From an uncultured Myxococcales bacterium (GTDB lineage Bacteria > Myxococcota > Myxococcia > Myxococcales > Myxococcaceae), in contig CALJKW010000022.1 of NCBI GenBank assembly GCA_937980205.1, positions 248,001 to 312,000 on the forward strand: DNA of 64,000 bases, written 5' to 3'. Below, in pieces: positions 40,926 through 49,166 of this stretch. The notes under the pieces were generated by a model that worked only from the letters and a program-made list of their open reading frames with translations, made no database searches and was not told where the DNA came from. The position numbers and the translations under genes were made by a program. Positions within the stretch are counted from its first letter, which is position 1. Every line of letters begins with the position of its first letter.

Positions 40926-43187
40926 ATGAGCTCGAGGAGAGGGTGGAAGCTGTCGGCGGTGCTGATGACGGTCGCGTTCGGCGCGAGCTTGAGCGGCTGC
41001 GATTGTGGCGAGCCGTGTAACCCCGAGCTCGACGACGAGTGCCCGTTCGACGCGGGGCCCGAGCCGGAAGACTTCTGTGACTCTCCGATGGAGGCGCTGA
41101 ACGACACGGCGAACTGCGTGCTGCCGCTGGCGTGCGGCGTCGACGCGGGGCGGCTCGCGTACATCAACCCGCCGAGCGACGGCGGCATCGACATCGACTG
41201 GTACTCGGCGTCGTTCGGCACGCTGACGGCGAGATCGCTGTTGCGCGTGTACGCCGGCTACAACGCGCCGTCGACGCCGGTCGACCTCGCGGTGGGCGTG
41301 CTGAACGAGCAGGCGAGCATGTCGCTCATCCGCGTGGTCGACAATCACGGGCAGGGCGCGCCGCGGCCGATCGACATCCTGATGCCTTACACGCAGAGCA
41401 ACACGAAGCTGCTGTTCCTGGTGAGCGATCGCGGCGGGCGGCCTCCGCAGTTCGACCTGCGCAGCAAGTACTTCATCTCCGTCTGCACGCAGGAGAACCC
41501 CGACGTGAACGAGCCGAACGACTCGCCCGACGCCGGCACCGCGATTCCGCTCACGCCGATGGGGGCGATTCACCGCGGCATGAACACCGGCTACCTCGCG
41601 ACGGACAACGACGTCGACCGGTTCAAGATCGACGTGCCCGCGAACACTCCGGCGGCGCGCAACGTTCTCTACGTGCACGTGACGGCGCCGGCGCTGACGG
41701 CTCCGCCGCCGCCGTACCGGCTGTCGTTCACGCTGTACGACCCGAACGGGGTTCCGATCGCCGAGCAGGTGACGCCGAACGCGTTCCTCGCGGCAGACCT
41801 GGCGACGGCGAAGCTGGTGCGCACGCCCGGGCAGTACACGGTGGTGGTGCAGGGCTATCGCGCGAACCCGAACGACATGAGCGTGGTCCAGGGCGACCTG
41901 CGGCTTCAGTACACGGTCGACGTGCAGCTGATGGAGGACGTCGACGCCCAGGAGCCGAACGACTCGATGGCCGAGGCGATGGGGCGGGCGCGCATGCTGG
42001 GGCCCGGGCAGTCGGCGACGGTGACGGGCCGGCTCTCGTACGTGCCGGACCCCGAGTTCTTCGCCATCGACGTGCCGCCGAACGCGGGGCACAGCACGAT
42101 GTACGTGCGGCTGACGCAGTCGCAGATGTCGGGGCGCTTCGCGCCGCTGTCGGGCCCGAAAGATCGCCAGATGCGCATCATCGCGGCGGTCGCTGGGGCG
42201 GACCTGATGACGAGCATCAACAACTGCGTCAACACGTCGGCGTGCCCGAAGGGCTACGCGAGCGATGACGTCGGCTTGAGAGACCTGGTGGCGAGCACGT
42301 GCCGCGCGTTCGCGGACGCGGGCTCGGGCCAGTGCTTGTGGCTGGAGCGCAACCAGAACAACGACTCTCCGGCGTTCGCCGATCTCCGGAACATGCAGGG
42401 CACGATTCCCATCGCCCCGCACACCGGCACGCTGCGGTACTGGGTCATCGTGCAGGACGAGGGCAACAACTGGGCAGACGACATCGACTGGACGCTGAAC
42501 GTGTCGGTCGAAGCGGACCCGGACGAGGCGCGCTTCGGGCCCATCACCGGCTCGATTCCCGGCACGGTGAACGGCGTGCTGACGCACGGCTACGGCCGCA
42601 CGTTCCAGTACGACCTGCCCGAGTGCGCGGCGCGGCCCCAGACCGACTGCGACGGCATTCGCTCGCCGTACGACTACGACGCGGTGCCGACGGACATCGA
42701 CCAGTTCACGTACACGCTGCCCGGCGGCATGGACCAGTCGTGGCAGCTGCAGTGGGAGATCGACAAGGTCGACGGCGGCGTGGTGCCGGCGGACATCATC
42801 CTCGACCTGCGCATGTGCGGTCAGACGCCCGACGGCGGCTGCGGCCGCGGCAGCACGGCGTTCCAGACCGACAACTTCCAGCCCTGGTACGGCATGGCGC
42901 TCACCGACCGCGTCTTCGGGTGGACGCGCGAGGACATGGGCAGCTTCGTGCGCGTGACGGCGCGGCTCAACCAGTGCCTGTGCTTCCCGTCGGCGACGAC
43001 GCGGCTCGAGATGAACGTGGGCGTCGTCGACCGCGACTGGTACGGGCCGGTCACGTACCGCGTGACGCACGGCGTGGGCGCGTTCAGCGGCTCGTTCCCC
43101 GGCGACGGCGGCATGCCCGCGACGTGCGGCCCGCAGAGCGACGCGGGCCCGATTCGCTGCGGCAACTCGCCGCCGGCGGAGCGGTGA
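40926..43187 (+). CDS. Large surface lipoprotein with PPC-like domains
   Basis: 753 aa. Signal and lipobox (LMTVAFGASLSGC). Two or more beta-sandwich pre-peptidase C-terminal (PPC)-like domains are suggested by NEPNDSPDAGTAIPL with NDVDRFKIDVPAN, and QEPNDSMAEAMGRARM with DPEFFAIDVPPN; the E-P-N-D opening is typical of PPC domains. There is no peptidase domain. Remaining parts are beta-rich (LRYWVIVQDEGNNWADDIDW). It follows the vWA gene by 24 bp and is probably in the same operon, likely forming part of the same surface structure. Confidence 0.78.
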   Translation: MSSRRGWKLSAVLMTVAFGASLSGCDCGEPCNPELDDECPFDAGPEPEDFCDSPMEALNDTANCVLPLACGVDAGRLAYINPPSDGGIDIDWYSASFGTLTARSLLRVYAGYNAPSTPVDLAVGVLNEQASMSLIRVVDNHGQGAPRPIDILMPYTQSNTKLLFLVSDRGGRPPQFDLRSKYFISVCTQENPDVNEPNDSPDAGTAIPLTPMGAIHRGMNTGYLATDNDVDRFKIDVPANTPAARNVLYVHVTAPALTAPPPPYRLSFTLYDPNGVPIAEQVTPNAFLAADLATAKLVRTPGQYTVVVQGYRANPNDMSVVQGDLRLQYTVDVQLMEDVDAQEPNDSMAEAMGRARMLGPGQSATVTGRLSYVPDPEFFAIDVPPNAGHSTMYVRLTQSQMSGRFAPLSGPKDRQMRIIAAVAGADLMTSINNCVNTSACPKGYASDDVGLRDLVASTCRAFADAGSGQCLWLERNQNNDSPAFADLRNMQGTIPIAPHTGTLRYWVIVQDEGNNWADDIDWTLNVSVEADPDEARFGPITGSIPGTVNGVLTHGYGRTFQYDLPECAARPQTDCDGIRSPYDYDAVPTDIDQFTYTLPGGMDQSWQLQWEIDKVDGGVVPADIILDLRMCGQTPDGGCGRGSTAFQTDNFQPWYGMALTDRVFGWTREDMGSFVRVTARLNQCLCFPSATTRLEMNVGVVDRDWYGPVTYRVTHGVGAFSGSFPGDGGMPATCGPQSDAGPIRCGNSPPAER

Positions 43188-43201
43188 CGGGGGGGCGGCG
43201 G

Positions 43202-43714
43202 TTACTGCGGCAGGCAGCCGCCGTCGGGCTGCACGTCGGTGCCGCCGTCGACGCCGGCGCGAACGCCACAGCCGAAGAGACCGACGTTGAGCTCCTTGAA
43301 GTTGTCGGCGTTGGACTTGATGACGAGCTGGCCGGTGTAGCGGCGGACCTCGGTCGGAGTGAAGGTGACCTGAATGAACGTGTTCTGCTTTCCCTTCACC
43401 GTCTTCGGCAGCACGTCGGCGACGGGGCCGCAGACGCGCTGGCCGCCCTGGATGGTGCACTGCCCGTCGAGCACGAAGGTGAAGGCAGAGTCGCCGGTCT
43501 TGGAGACGTCTTCGATGACGAGATCGGCGAGCCCCTCGTTGGTGACGGTGAGGCTGTTGACGGGCGCCGTGCCGATGTACGTGCCTCGGCCGAACTGGAC
43601 GTCGAAGCCGATCGAGGCGACGTCAGTCAGGATGAACGGCTTCTCAGGAGGAGGCTTCTCTCCACAACCCAATGCGGCGACAATGGCCAGCAGGGAGACC
43701 GGGCGGATGCGCAT
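43202..43714 (-). CDS. Small lipoprotein with Ig/ASPM-like (choice-of-anchor) domain
   Basis: 170 aa. Signal MRIRPVSLLAIVAALGC. The mature part has a beta-sandwich pattern typical of DUF1573/HYDIN-like anchor domains: SLTVTNEGLADLVIEDV, IQVTFTPTEVRRYTGQLVIK and ELNVGLFGCGV, followed by an Asp/Gly-rich tail. It is convergent with the 753-aa gene (14-bp gap). Its start codon overlaps the start codon of the divergent gene by two bases. Confidence 0.75.
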   Translation of the reverse strand: MRIRPVSLLAIVAALGCGEKPPPEKPFILTDVASIGFDVQFGRGTYIGTAPVNSLTVTNEGLADLVIEDVSKTGDSAFTFVLDGQCTIQGGQRVCGPVADVLPKTVKGKQNTFIQVTFTPTEVRRYTGQLVIKSNADNFKELNVGLFGCGVRAGVDGGTDVQPDGGCLPQ

Positions 43715-44222
43715 GTTGAGGGCATTTTTACTACGGGCAGCCCTGCTCGTCGCGTTTGCAGTGTCGACCGGCTGCACCGACGAGCGCGGGCAGTTCATCT
43801 TCGGCCGCGTGGCGGACAAATGTAATACCGAGTGGCCGATCTGCGACACCATCGCGGGCTGCCTGCTCGGTGACTCGAGCTACATCGAGGGCCGCTTCCC
43901 CAGCAACGGCAAGGTCGCGGTGCAGCTGTTCGAGCCGTCGACGGTGACGGTGTCGTTCTTCATCGAGAACGTGGCCGGCGCGGGCGAGGAGACGTCGATC
44001 AACTTCTACGAGGACCGGTGCCGCTCGAGGACCCGCGTGACGGTCGACGGCCGCACGTTCGTCGGCGAGGCGGAGCAGGGCGGGTTCGTGAAGCGGTCGG
44101 TGGACCTGTCGGGCCTCGGTGACCACCTCATCGAGTTCAGCTCGGACGCGCGGCTGCAGTTCCTCATGAAGGTCGAGGTGCTGCCGACGCGGCTGAAGGA
44201 CGAGGCGGGGAACAACCCGTAG
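43713..44222 (+). CDS. Small beta-rich lipoprotein
   Basis: 169 aa from ATG 43713; an in-frame ATG at 43707 is possible too. Signal LLRAALLVAFAVSTGC. The mature protein is beta-rich with several Cys in the N-terminal third (KCNTEWPICDTIAGC) and contains VTVSFFIENVAGAGEETS, and RTRVTVDGRTFVGEA. No family is recognised. Head-to-head with the preceding minus-strand gene with no space for a normal promoter or ribosome site. Confidence 0.68.
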   Translation: MLRAFLLRAALLVAFAVSTGCTDERGQFIFGRVADKCNTEWPICDTIAGCLLGDSSYIEGRFPSNGKVAVQLFEPSTVTVSFFIENVAGAGEETSINFYEDRCRSRTRVTVDGRTFVGEAEQGGFVKRSVDLSGLGDHLIEFSSDARLQFLMKVEVLPTRLKDEAGNNP

Positions 44223-44233
44223 AAGACAGAGAA

Positions 44234-44253
44234 GCCGGGTTCGGGTTCGGGTT
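44234..44253. repeat. Single arm of CCGGGTTCGGGTTCG repeat
   Basis: GCCGGGTTCGGGTTCGGGTT in the 35-bp gap between the convergent small lipoprotein and recQ genes. Same unit as the arms at 10261-10335 and 33445-33502, but without a partner arm, so a decayed copy. Confidence 0.55.
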
Positions 44254-44257
44254 GTGG

Positions 44258-46255
44258 TCAGCGCCTTCGTTTTCTCACCGACGCAGGCAGGTATGGGGCG
44301 TCGCCGGCCGCGCGCGCCATCATCGACACCTGCGCGACCTTGGAGCCGAAGCGTTCCCAGCGGGACTCTCCGGTGCCCTTCACGGCGAGGAACTCGTCGC
44401 GCGTGACGGGCAGCGCGGCGGCGAGGTTCTTCAAGGTGTCGTCGTTGAAGATGAGGTACGGCGCGAGGTTCAGGCTGCCGCTCAACGACCTCCGCCACTG
44501 GCGCAGCTCTTCGAAGGCGAGCGCGGAGAAGCGCTGGTTCGGCTCGTTCGCGTCGGCCGGAGCGGCGCGCGGGGCGACCTTGAGCTTCGCGCCGGCGCAG
44601 ATGTCGCAGGTGTCGCACGGAGCGCCGAGCGGCTTCTCGCCGAAGTACCGCAGCACGAACGCGCGCCGGCAGCGCTTCGCGTAGGCGTAGTCGGTCATGC
44701 GGCGCAGCAGCAGCAGGGCGCGCCGCTCTTGCGCGCGCACGGCGGCGAGGTCCAGGCCGAGCTCTTCGAACGGCGCGTCCCTGAGCGCGGTGATGGTGCG
44801 GCCGGCGAACGGCCGCACGACGCCGAGCAGCTCGGCCTTCTCGAGCAGCGACACCGCGTGGCGGATCTTCTCTTCGCCGAGGCCGCTCGCCTTCGCGACG
44901 GCGTCGAGGCCGAGTGAGGTGGCGGCCCCCTCGGGCACCAGCTCGCGCAGCGCGAGCAGCAGGGCGCGGGCGTCGGGGCTCTTCGGCTGCGTGGCGGCGG
45001 CTCCGGGCTTCAAGGTGAACGTCCAGCGGCCTTCGCCGCGGCCGGTGCGCGAGATGAAGCCCGAGCGCTCGAGGATCTTCACGGCGGCGCCGACCTCGAG
45101 CTCGTGAGAGCCGAGGTGGTTCGCGAGCACGTGGAGGCCCTTGTCGAAGCTGCGGGCGCCGCGCAGCAGCTTCCACACGTCGGCGATGAGCGTCTGCGGA
45201 GGGTGGCTGCCCTGAATGAGGCGCTCCTGGGTGAAGACGTCGGCGTGGTTGAAGAGCAGCACGGCGCGGGCGGGGCGGCCGTCGCGGCCGGCGCGGCCGA
45301 TCTCCTGGTAGTAGGCCTCGACGGCGCGGGGGATGCCGGCGTGTGCGACGAAGCGGATGTCGGGCTTGTCGATGCCCATGCCGAACGCGTTGGTGGCGAC
45401 GGCGACGGACGAGGCGCTGGACATGAACGCGTCCTGCGCGCGGCGGCGCGCCTCGTCGTCCATGCCGGCGTGGTACAGCACGGCCTCGACGCCGTTCTTC
45501 TCGAGCGCCGCGTGCAGGCCCTCGGCGGACTTTCGCGTCGGGCAGTAGACGAGGCCCGAGCCCTGGGCGTTCTTCGAGAGCTCGAGGCAGGCGTCGCGCT
45601 TCTCGGCGTCGCCGGTGACCGGGACCACCTCGAGGAAGAGGTTCGGCCGGTCGAAGCCGGAGACGAAGACGCGCGGGTCCTTCATCAGCAGCACCTTCAC
45701 GATGTCCTGCCGGACCTCGGGCGTGGCGGTGGCGGTGAGCGCGACGGTGCGGGGGGGCTTGAGCCGCCTGCGCACCGCGCCGAGCTGGGCGTAGTCGGGT
45801 CGGAAGTCGTGGCCCCACTGGCTGATGCAGTGGGCCTCGTCGACGGCGAACAGCGACACGCGGCCCTCGAGCTCGCGCACGAGGCTCTCGGAGCGCAGGC
45901 GCTCGGGGGCGACGTAGAGCAGCTTGAGCTCTCCGGCCCGCAGGCGGTTCATGCGCTCGATGCGCTGGCTCTCGGTGAGCGACGAGTTGAGGAAGGCGGC
46001 GGGGACGTTGAGGCGCGCGAGCTGCTCGACCTGGTCCTTCATCAGCGCGATGAGCGGAGAGATGACCAGCGCGAGCCCTTCGAGCAGCGTGGCGGGCAGC
46101 TGGTAGCAGAGGCTCTTGCCGGCGCCGGTCGGCATGACGGCGACCGTGTTGTGGCCCGCCATCACCGACTCGATGACGTCGAGCTGACCGGGGCGAAAGG
46201 CGCGAAGACCGAAGTTCCGGGCCAGGCCATCGAGGAGCATGGCGTCACATGACAT
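44258..46255 (-). CDS. recQ: ATP-dependent DNA helicase RecQ
   Basis: 665 aa. Superfamily 2 helicase motifs in order: MPTGAGKSLCYQLPA (Walker A), AVDEAHCISQWGHDFRPDY (DEAH box plus RecQ loop), and ATNAFGMGIDKPDIRFVAHA and YYQEIGRAGRDGRPA (motifs V and VI). A zinc-binding cluster follows (CRRAFVLRYFGE then APCDTCDIC), and a C-terminal HRDC domain (SALAFEELRQWR to RWERFGSK). RecQ unwinds 3'-5' in recombination and fork repair. Start ATG 46255 overlaps the end of radC by 11 bases; ATG 46240 (MLLDGLARNFG) is an alternative. Confidence 0.93.
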   Translation of the reverse strand: MSCDAMLLDGLARNFGLRAFRPGQLDVIESVMAGHNTVAVMPTGAGKSLCYQLPATLLEGLALVISPLIALMKDQVEQLARLNVPAAFLNSSLTESQRIERMNRLRAGELKLLYVAPERLRSESLVRELEGRVSLFAVDEAHCISQWGHDFRPDYAQLGAVRRRLKPPRTVALTATATPEVRQDIVKVLLMKDPRVFVSGFDRPNLFLEVVPVTGDAEKRDACLELSKNAQGSGLVYCPTRKSAEGLHAALEKNGVEAVLYHAGMDDEARRRAQDAFMSSASSVAVATNAFGMGIDKPDIRFVAHAGIPRAVEAYYQEIGRAGRDGRPARAVLLFNHADVFTQERLIQGSHPPQTLIADVWKLLRGARSFDKGLHVLANHLGSHELEVGAAVKILERSGFISRTGRGEGRWTFTLKPGAAATQPKSPDARALLLALRELVPEGAATSLGLDAVAKASGLGEEKIRHAVSLLEKAELLGVVRPFAGRTITALRDAPFEELGLDLAAVRAQERRALLLLRRMTDYAYAKRCRRAFVLRYFGEKPLGAPCDTCDICAGAKLKVAPRAAPADANEPNQRFSALAFEELRQWRRSLSGSLNLAPYLIFNDDTLKNLAAALPVTRDEFLAVKGTGESRWERFGSKVAQVSMMARAAGDAPYLPASVRKRRR

Positions 46256-46892
46256 GCGGGGCTGACGTCGATGACGGCGCCTCGAGGAGTCCCTCGGCGA
46301 GCATCGAGCACCAGACGCCGTCTCCGAGGATGAGGTGGTCGGCGACGCGGATGCAGAGGCTCTTGCCGGCGGTGACGAGCTGGCGCGTGAGCGCGACGTC
46401 GTGGGCCGAGGGCTTCGGGTCTCCGCTGGGGTGGTTGTGCACGAGGATGATGGCGGCGGCGCGCGTGGCGAGCGCAGGCTGGAAGACGTCGCGCGGGTCG
46501 ACCTCGCAGTGGGTGGCGCTGCCGCGCGCGACGCAGCGGTGGCGCAAGAGCAGGCTCGAGGGGCCGAGGCAGAGGACGTGCATCTCCTCGTGGGCGAGGC
46601 TCATGAGCTGCGGCCGCATGAACGCGAACGTGTCGGAGGGAGATCTCAAGCGGGTGGGCTTCTTCTGCGGCGGCTGCAGCGAGCGGCGGGCGAGCTCGAG
46701 CGCGGCGAGCAGCCTCGCGGCCTGGTGCGGAGACAGCCGCTTGTCGTCGAGCCAGTCTTCCGGTGGCGTGCGGGCGAGCGAGCGCAGGTCCTCACCGGCG
46801 AGCGCGTTGGAGTCGAGCAGCACCTCGAGCAGCTCGGCGTCGGTGAGCGCGCGGGCGGAGAGTCGGAAGAGTCGTTCGAGCGTCGGGTTCAT
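46245..46892 (-). CDS. radC: RadC-like JAB/MPN-domain protein
   Basis: 215 aa from ATG 46892 (MNPTLERLFRLSA); ATG 46910 is also in frame. An N-terminal helical part (ALTDAELLEVLLDSNA) is followed by the RadC metal motif IILVHNHPSGDPKPSAHD (H-x-H-P-S-G and a distal Asp). RadC proteins are DNA-associated JAMM-fold proteins of unclear biochemical role, no longer thought to be essential for repair. Overlaps recQ, so the two are co-transcribed. Confidence 0.85.
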   Translation of the reverse strand: MNPTLERLFRLSARALTDAELLEVLLDSNALAGEDLRSLARTPPEDWLDDKRLSPHQAARLLAALELARRSLQPPQKKPTRLRSPSDTFAFMRPQLMSLAHEEMHVLCLGPSSLLLRHRCVARGSATHCEVDPRDVFQPALATRAAAIILVHNHPSGDPKPSAHDVALTRQLVTAGKSLCIRVADHLILGDGVWCSMLAEGLLEAPSSTSAPHVM

Positions 46893-47053
46893 GCGCGCGG
46901 GTGTCTTCACCGCGCGTGCGCGGGGAGCCCGCTGAAACGCGGTGGATCAGCGCTCCGGGGAGCCGCTGGAGGCGGGACGGGCGTGGACGCTCCGGATCCC
47001 GTTCTTCGAGAAAGCAATCAGCGCCCCGCGGCGTCGATGGTACCGTCGGACCG

Positions 47054-47827
47054 ATGCTGGGCGCCTTCCTCGTGGTCACGCTCACCGCCGCAGACGTGCA
47101 GATCGCCATCCCGAACCTCTCGGTCTCCGAGGTGCCTCCAGAGCGCGTGACGGTGATGGTCGACTACCTCGCCGAGGCGATGAGCCGCGGCGGCGGCGTG
47201 AAGGTGACCACGCCCAGCGACATCGCGGCGGTGCTCGGCAACGAGCGCCAGAGGCAGCTGCTCGGCTGCACGGACGACACGAGCTGCCTCGCGGAGATCT
47301 CCGGGGCCGTCGGCGCGGATTACCTCGTCATCGGCAGCGTGGCCCGGGTGGGCGGCGAGTTCATCGCGAACCTGAAGCTCATCGTGGCGAAGAACGCAGA
47401 GGTGCGCGGGGCCTGGTCGGCGCGGGTCAAGACCGAGACCGAGCTGCTCGACTTCCTGGAGCAGACGGGTAGCGCGGTGCGCGCGAAGCTGGTGGGAGCG
47501 CCGGCGCGCCCGTCGTTCGCGAGGTGGGTGCCGGCGATCGTCGGCGCGGCCGCGGTGGGCGTGGGCGTGGGGCTCTTCGCGCACGCGTTCAGCTATCGCA
47601 GCCGGCTGGTCGTCGGTGACGACGCGATCGGCTCGGTGGAGCAGGCGAGGGCGGTGGCGTCGACCGGGCGCAGCTTCGAGCTCGCGGGCCTCATCACCGG
47701 CGCGGTCGGGCTGGCCCTGTGCGCCGGCGGCGTGCTGTTCGCGGTGCTGACGCGATCGTCCGAGGTCACGGTGGGCGCTGCCTGGGTCGACGGCCCGGCG
47801 TTCGCGCTCGGAGGGCGACTGCCGTGA
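47054..47827 (+). CDS. TolB-N/CsgG-like domain membrane protein
   Basis: 257 aa from ATG 47054 with a short signal (MLGAFLVVTLTAADVQ). Residues about 12-140 have the TolB N-terminal-like pattern IAIPNLSVSEVPPERVTVM, LGCTDDTSCLAEISGAVGAD, YLVIGSVARVGGEFIANLKL. Two hydrophobic segments follow (WVPAIVGAAAVGVGVGLFAH and FELAGLITGAVGLALCAGGV), and a short tail. It probably integrates envelope signals or assembles a surface complex. It overlaps the next gene by GTGA. Confidence 0.78.
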   Translation: MLGAFLVVTLTAADVQIAIPNLSVSEVPPERVTVMVDYLAEAMSRGGGVKVTTPSDIAAVLGNERQRQLLGCTDDTSCLAEISGAVGADYLVIGSVARVGGEFIANLKLIVAKNAEVRGAWSARVKTETELLDFLEQTGSAVRAKLVGAPARPSFARWVPAIVGAAAVGVGVGLFAHAFSYRSRLVVGDDAIGSVEQARAVASTGRSFELAGLITGAVGLALCAGGVLFAVLTRSSEVTVGAAWVDGPAFALGGRLP

Positions 47828-48456
47828 GGCGATTGGCGGTGATGGTTCTGGCGGCGGCGGCGTGCATCGACTTCCAGACGCCTGCGGACGACTACTGCCT
47901 CAATCACCCGCAACGCTGTGATGCGGGAGTCGGCGGCGCCGGCGGCGGCGGCACCGCGGGCGGCAGCGGCGGCGGCCCGACCGGCGGAGGGAGCGCGGGT
48001 GGGGGCGTGGCAACAGGCGGCGGCGCCGCGGTGGGAGGCGGCAGCGGCGGAGGCAGTGGTGGCGGCGGCGGCAGCGGCGGCGCGGGCGGCAGCAGCGGCG
48101 GCGGAGCCGGCGGGAGCGGTGGGAGCGGCGGAGCCGGTGGCAGCGGAGGCGGCGTCGTCGACGCGGGCTTCGAGTGTCCCCCCTACGACGGCGGCTTCAT
48201 GAACGCCACGATGATGGGGAACACCATCAACCTGTACAACCGGACCGCGTGGCAGGTGAAGGCCGGCGTCGGCGTGTTCTGGACGGGGCCTTCGTCCGCC
48301 CATCCGATGACCCAGTGGTGCGGGACGTACCGCTTCTTCACCTTCGACAAGACCGACGAGAACCTCACGACGTTCCCGGATGCCGGCGTGCTGGGGGTTC
48401 GCTGCGCGGCGCACGGCGACGGCGAGCAGTCGGCGCTGATCGAGATCCTGCCCTGA
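47824..48456 (+). CDS. Gly-rich lipoprotein, cupredoxin-like C-terminus
   Basis: 210 aa from GTG 47824, coupled to the TolB-like gene. Signal and lipobox RRLAVMVLAAAAC. Residues about 40-110 are Gly/Ser repeats. The C-terminal part has a layout like the lipoprotein at 24810: GVFWTGPSSAHPMTQWCG, and LGVRCAAHGDGEQSALIEIL at the end, with Cys-x-x-His and no obvious axial Met. Whether it binds copper is unknown; the similarity to the other gene is modest and mostly in the last 20 residues and the linker. Confidence 0.68.
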   Translation: MRRLAVMVLAAAACIDFQTPADDYCLNHPQRCDAGVGGAGGGGTAGGSGGGPTGGGSAGGGVATGGGAAVGGGSGGGSGGGGGSGGAGGSSGGGAGGSGGSGGAGGSGGGVVDAGFECPPYDGGFMNATMMGNTINLYNRTAWQVKAGVGVFWTGPSSAHPMTQWCGTYRFFTFDKTDENLTTFPDAGVLGVRCAAHGDGEQSALIEILP

Positions 48457-48468
48457 ACGCGCCCGGCC

Positions 48469-49020
48469 TCAGCGCCCGGACTTCTCGAACGGCGTGAACT
48501 CGAACTTCTGACCGCCGACCGAGGCCTCGGCCATCACGCCGCCGCGGACCATCGTGACGATGGCGACGCCGTTCTTGAACTCGAGGTTCTTGGTGGTCTC
48601 GGCGTTGCCCGCGACGGCGCTGGTGCCGCCGGCCTCGAGCTCGGTCTCGGCGGCCTTGAAGCTCTTGAGGGCCTCGGGGGTGCTGAAGAGGACGAGCTCG
48701 CTGAACGACTGGCCGCCGACCTGCGCGCCGAAGGTCATCTGAGACATCTTCACCGTGCCGACCGGGACGCCCTTCTCGAAGAGCACGCCTTCGCCGCCGC
48801 CGCCGGCCACCAGGAAGCCGCCCTTCTGGACGCGGGGGAGAACGGCGTAGCCGACGGCCTTGTCGAGGTGCTTCTTGAGCCCGGCGTCTTTGGCCTTGAA
48901 GGCGTCGAGGGCCTCCTTCGCTTCCTTCACCTCTTTGGAGGGCTCGCCCGCCCAGGCGATCGAAGAGACGATGACGGCTGCTGCAACCACTCGAGCTGCG
49001 AGACTCAACGTGTCGTTCAT
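48469..49020 (-). CDS. SYLF-domain (Ysc84-type) exported protein
   Basis: 183 aa. Signal (LAARVVAAAVIVSSIAWA). The mature protein starts with a charged helix and then has the SYLF/Ysc84 motifs: DKAVGYAVLPRVQKGGFLV, GGGGEGVLFEKG, MSQMTFGAQVGGQSFSELVL. The family binds phosphoinositides in eukaryotes; in bacteria these are exported proteins of unknown role. Convergent with the Gly-rich lipoprotein gene. Confidence 0.85.
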   Translation of the reverse strand: MNDTLSLAARVVAAAVIVSSIAWAGEPSKEVKEAKEALDAFKAKDAGLKKHLDKAVGYAVLPRVQKGGFLVAGGGGEGVLFEKGVPVGTVKMSQMTFGAQVGGQSFSELVLFSTPEALKSFKAAETELEAGGTSAVAGNAETTKNLEFKNGVAIVTMVRGGVMAEASVGGQKFEFTPFEKSGR

Positions 49021-49166
49021 GTCGTTCGCTCCCTCGGGGACGAGTCATAGATCGACTGGGGTCGTGACGGCTCGTGGTGACTGACAGAAATTCGAGGCGC
49101 CCGCCGATGCAAGTGGCGGGAACGACGCAGCGCGGCTGGGAACATCGCTTGCTCTGTGCCTGCGGC

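Noticed and set aside
39042..43460. Very long minus-strand open frame (over 1400 codons) across the vWA and PPC-like genes
   Set aside because: It is antisense to clear lipoprotein genes, is full of Arg/Val/Ala strings and lacks domains. High GC leaves few stops in this frame.
46893..47053. Small gene or RNA in the gap between radC and the TolB-like gene
   Set aside because: No credible start/Shine-Dalgarno pair or stable hairpin was found; a direct repeat of GGGGAGCC-type bases is weak.
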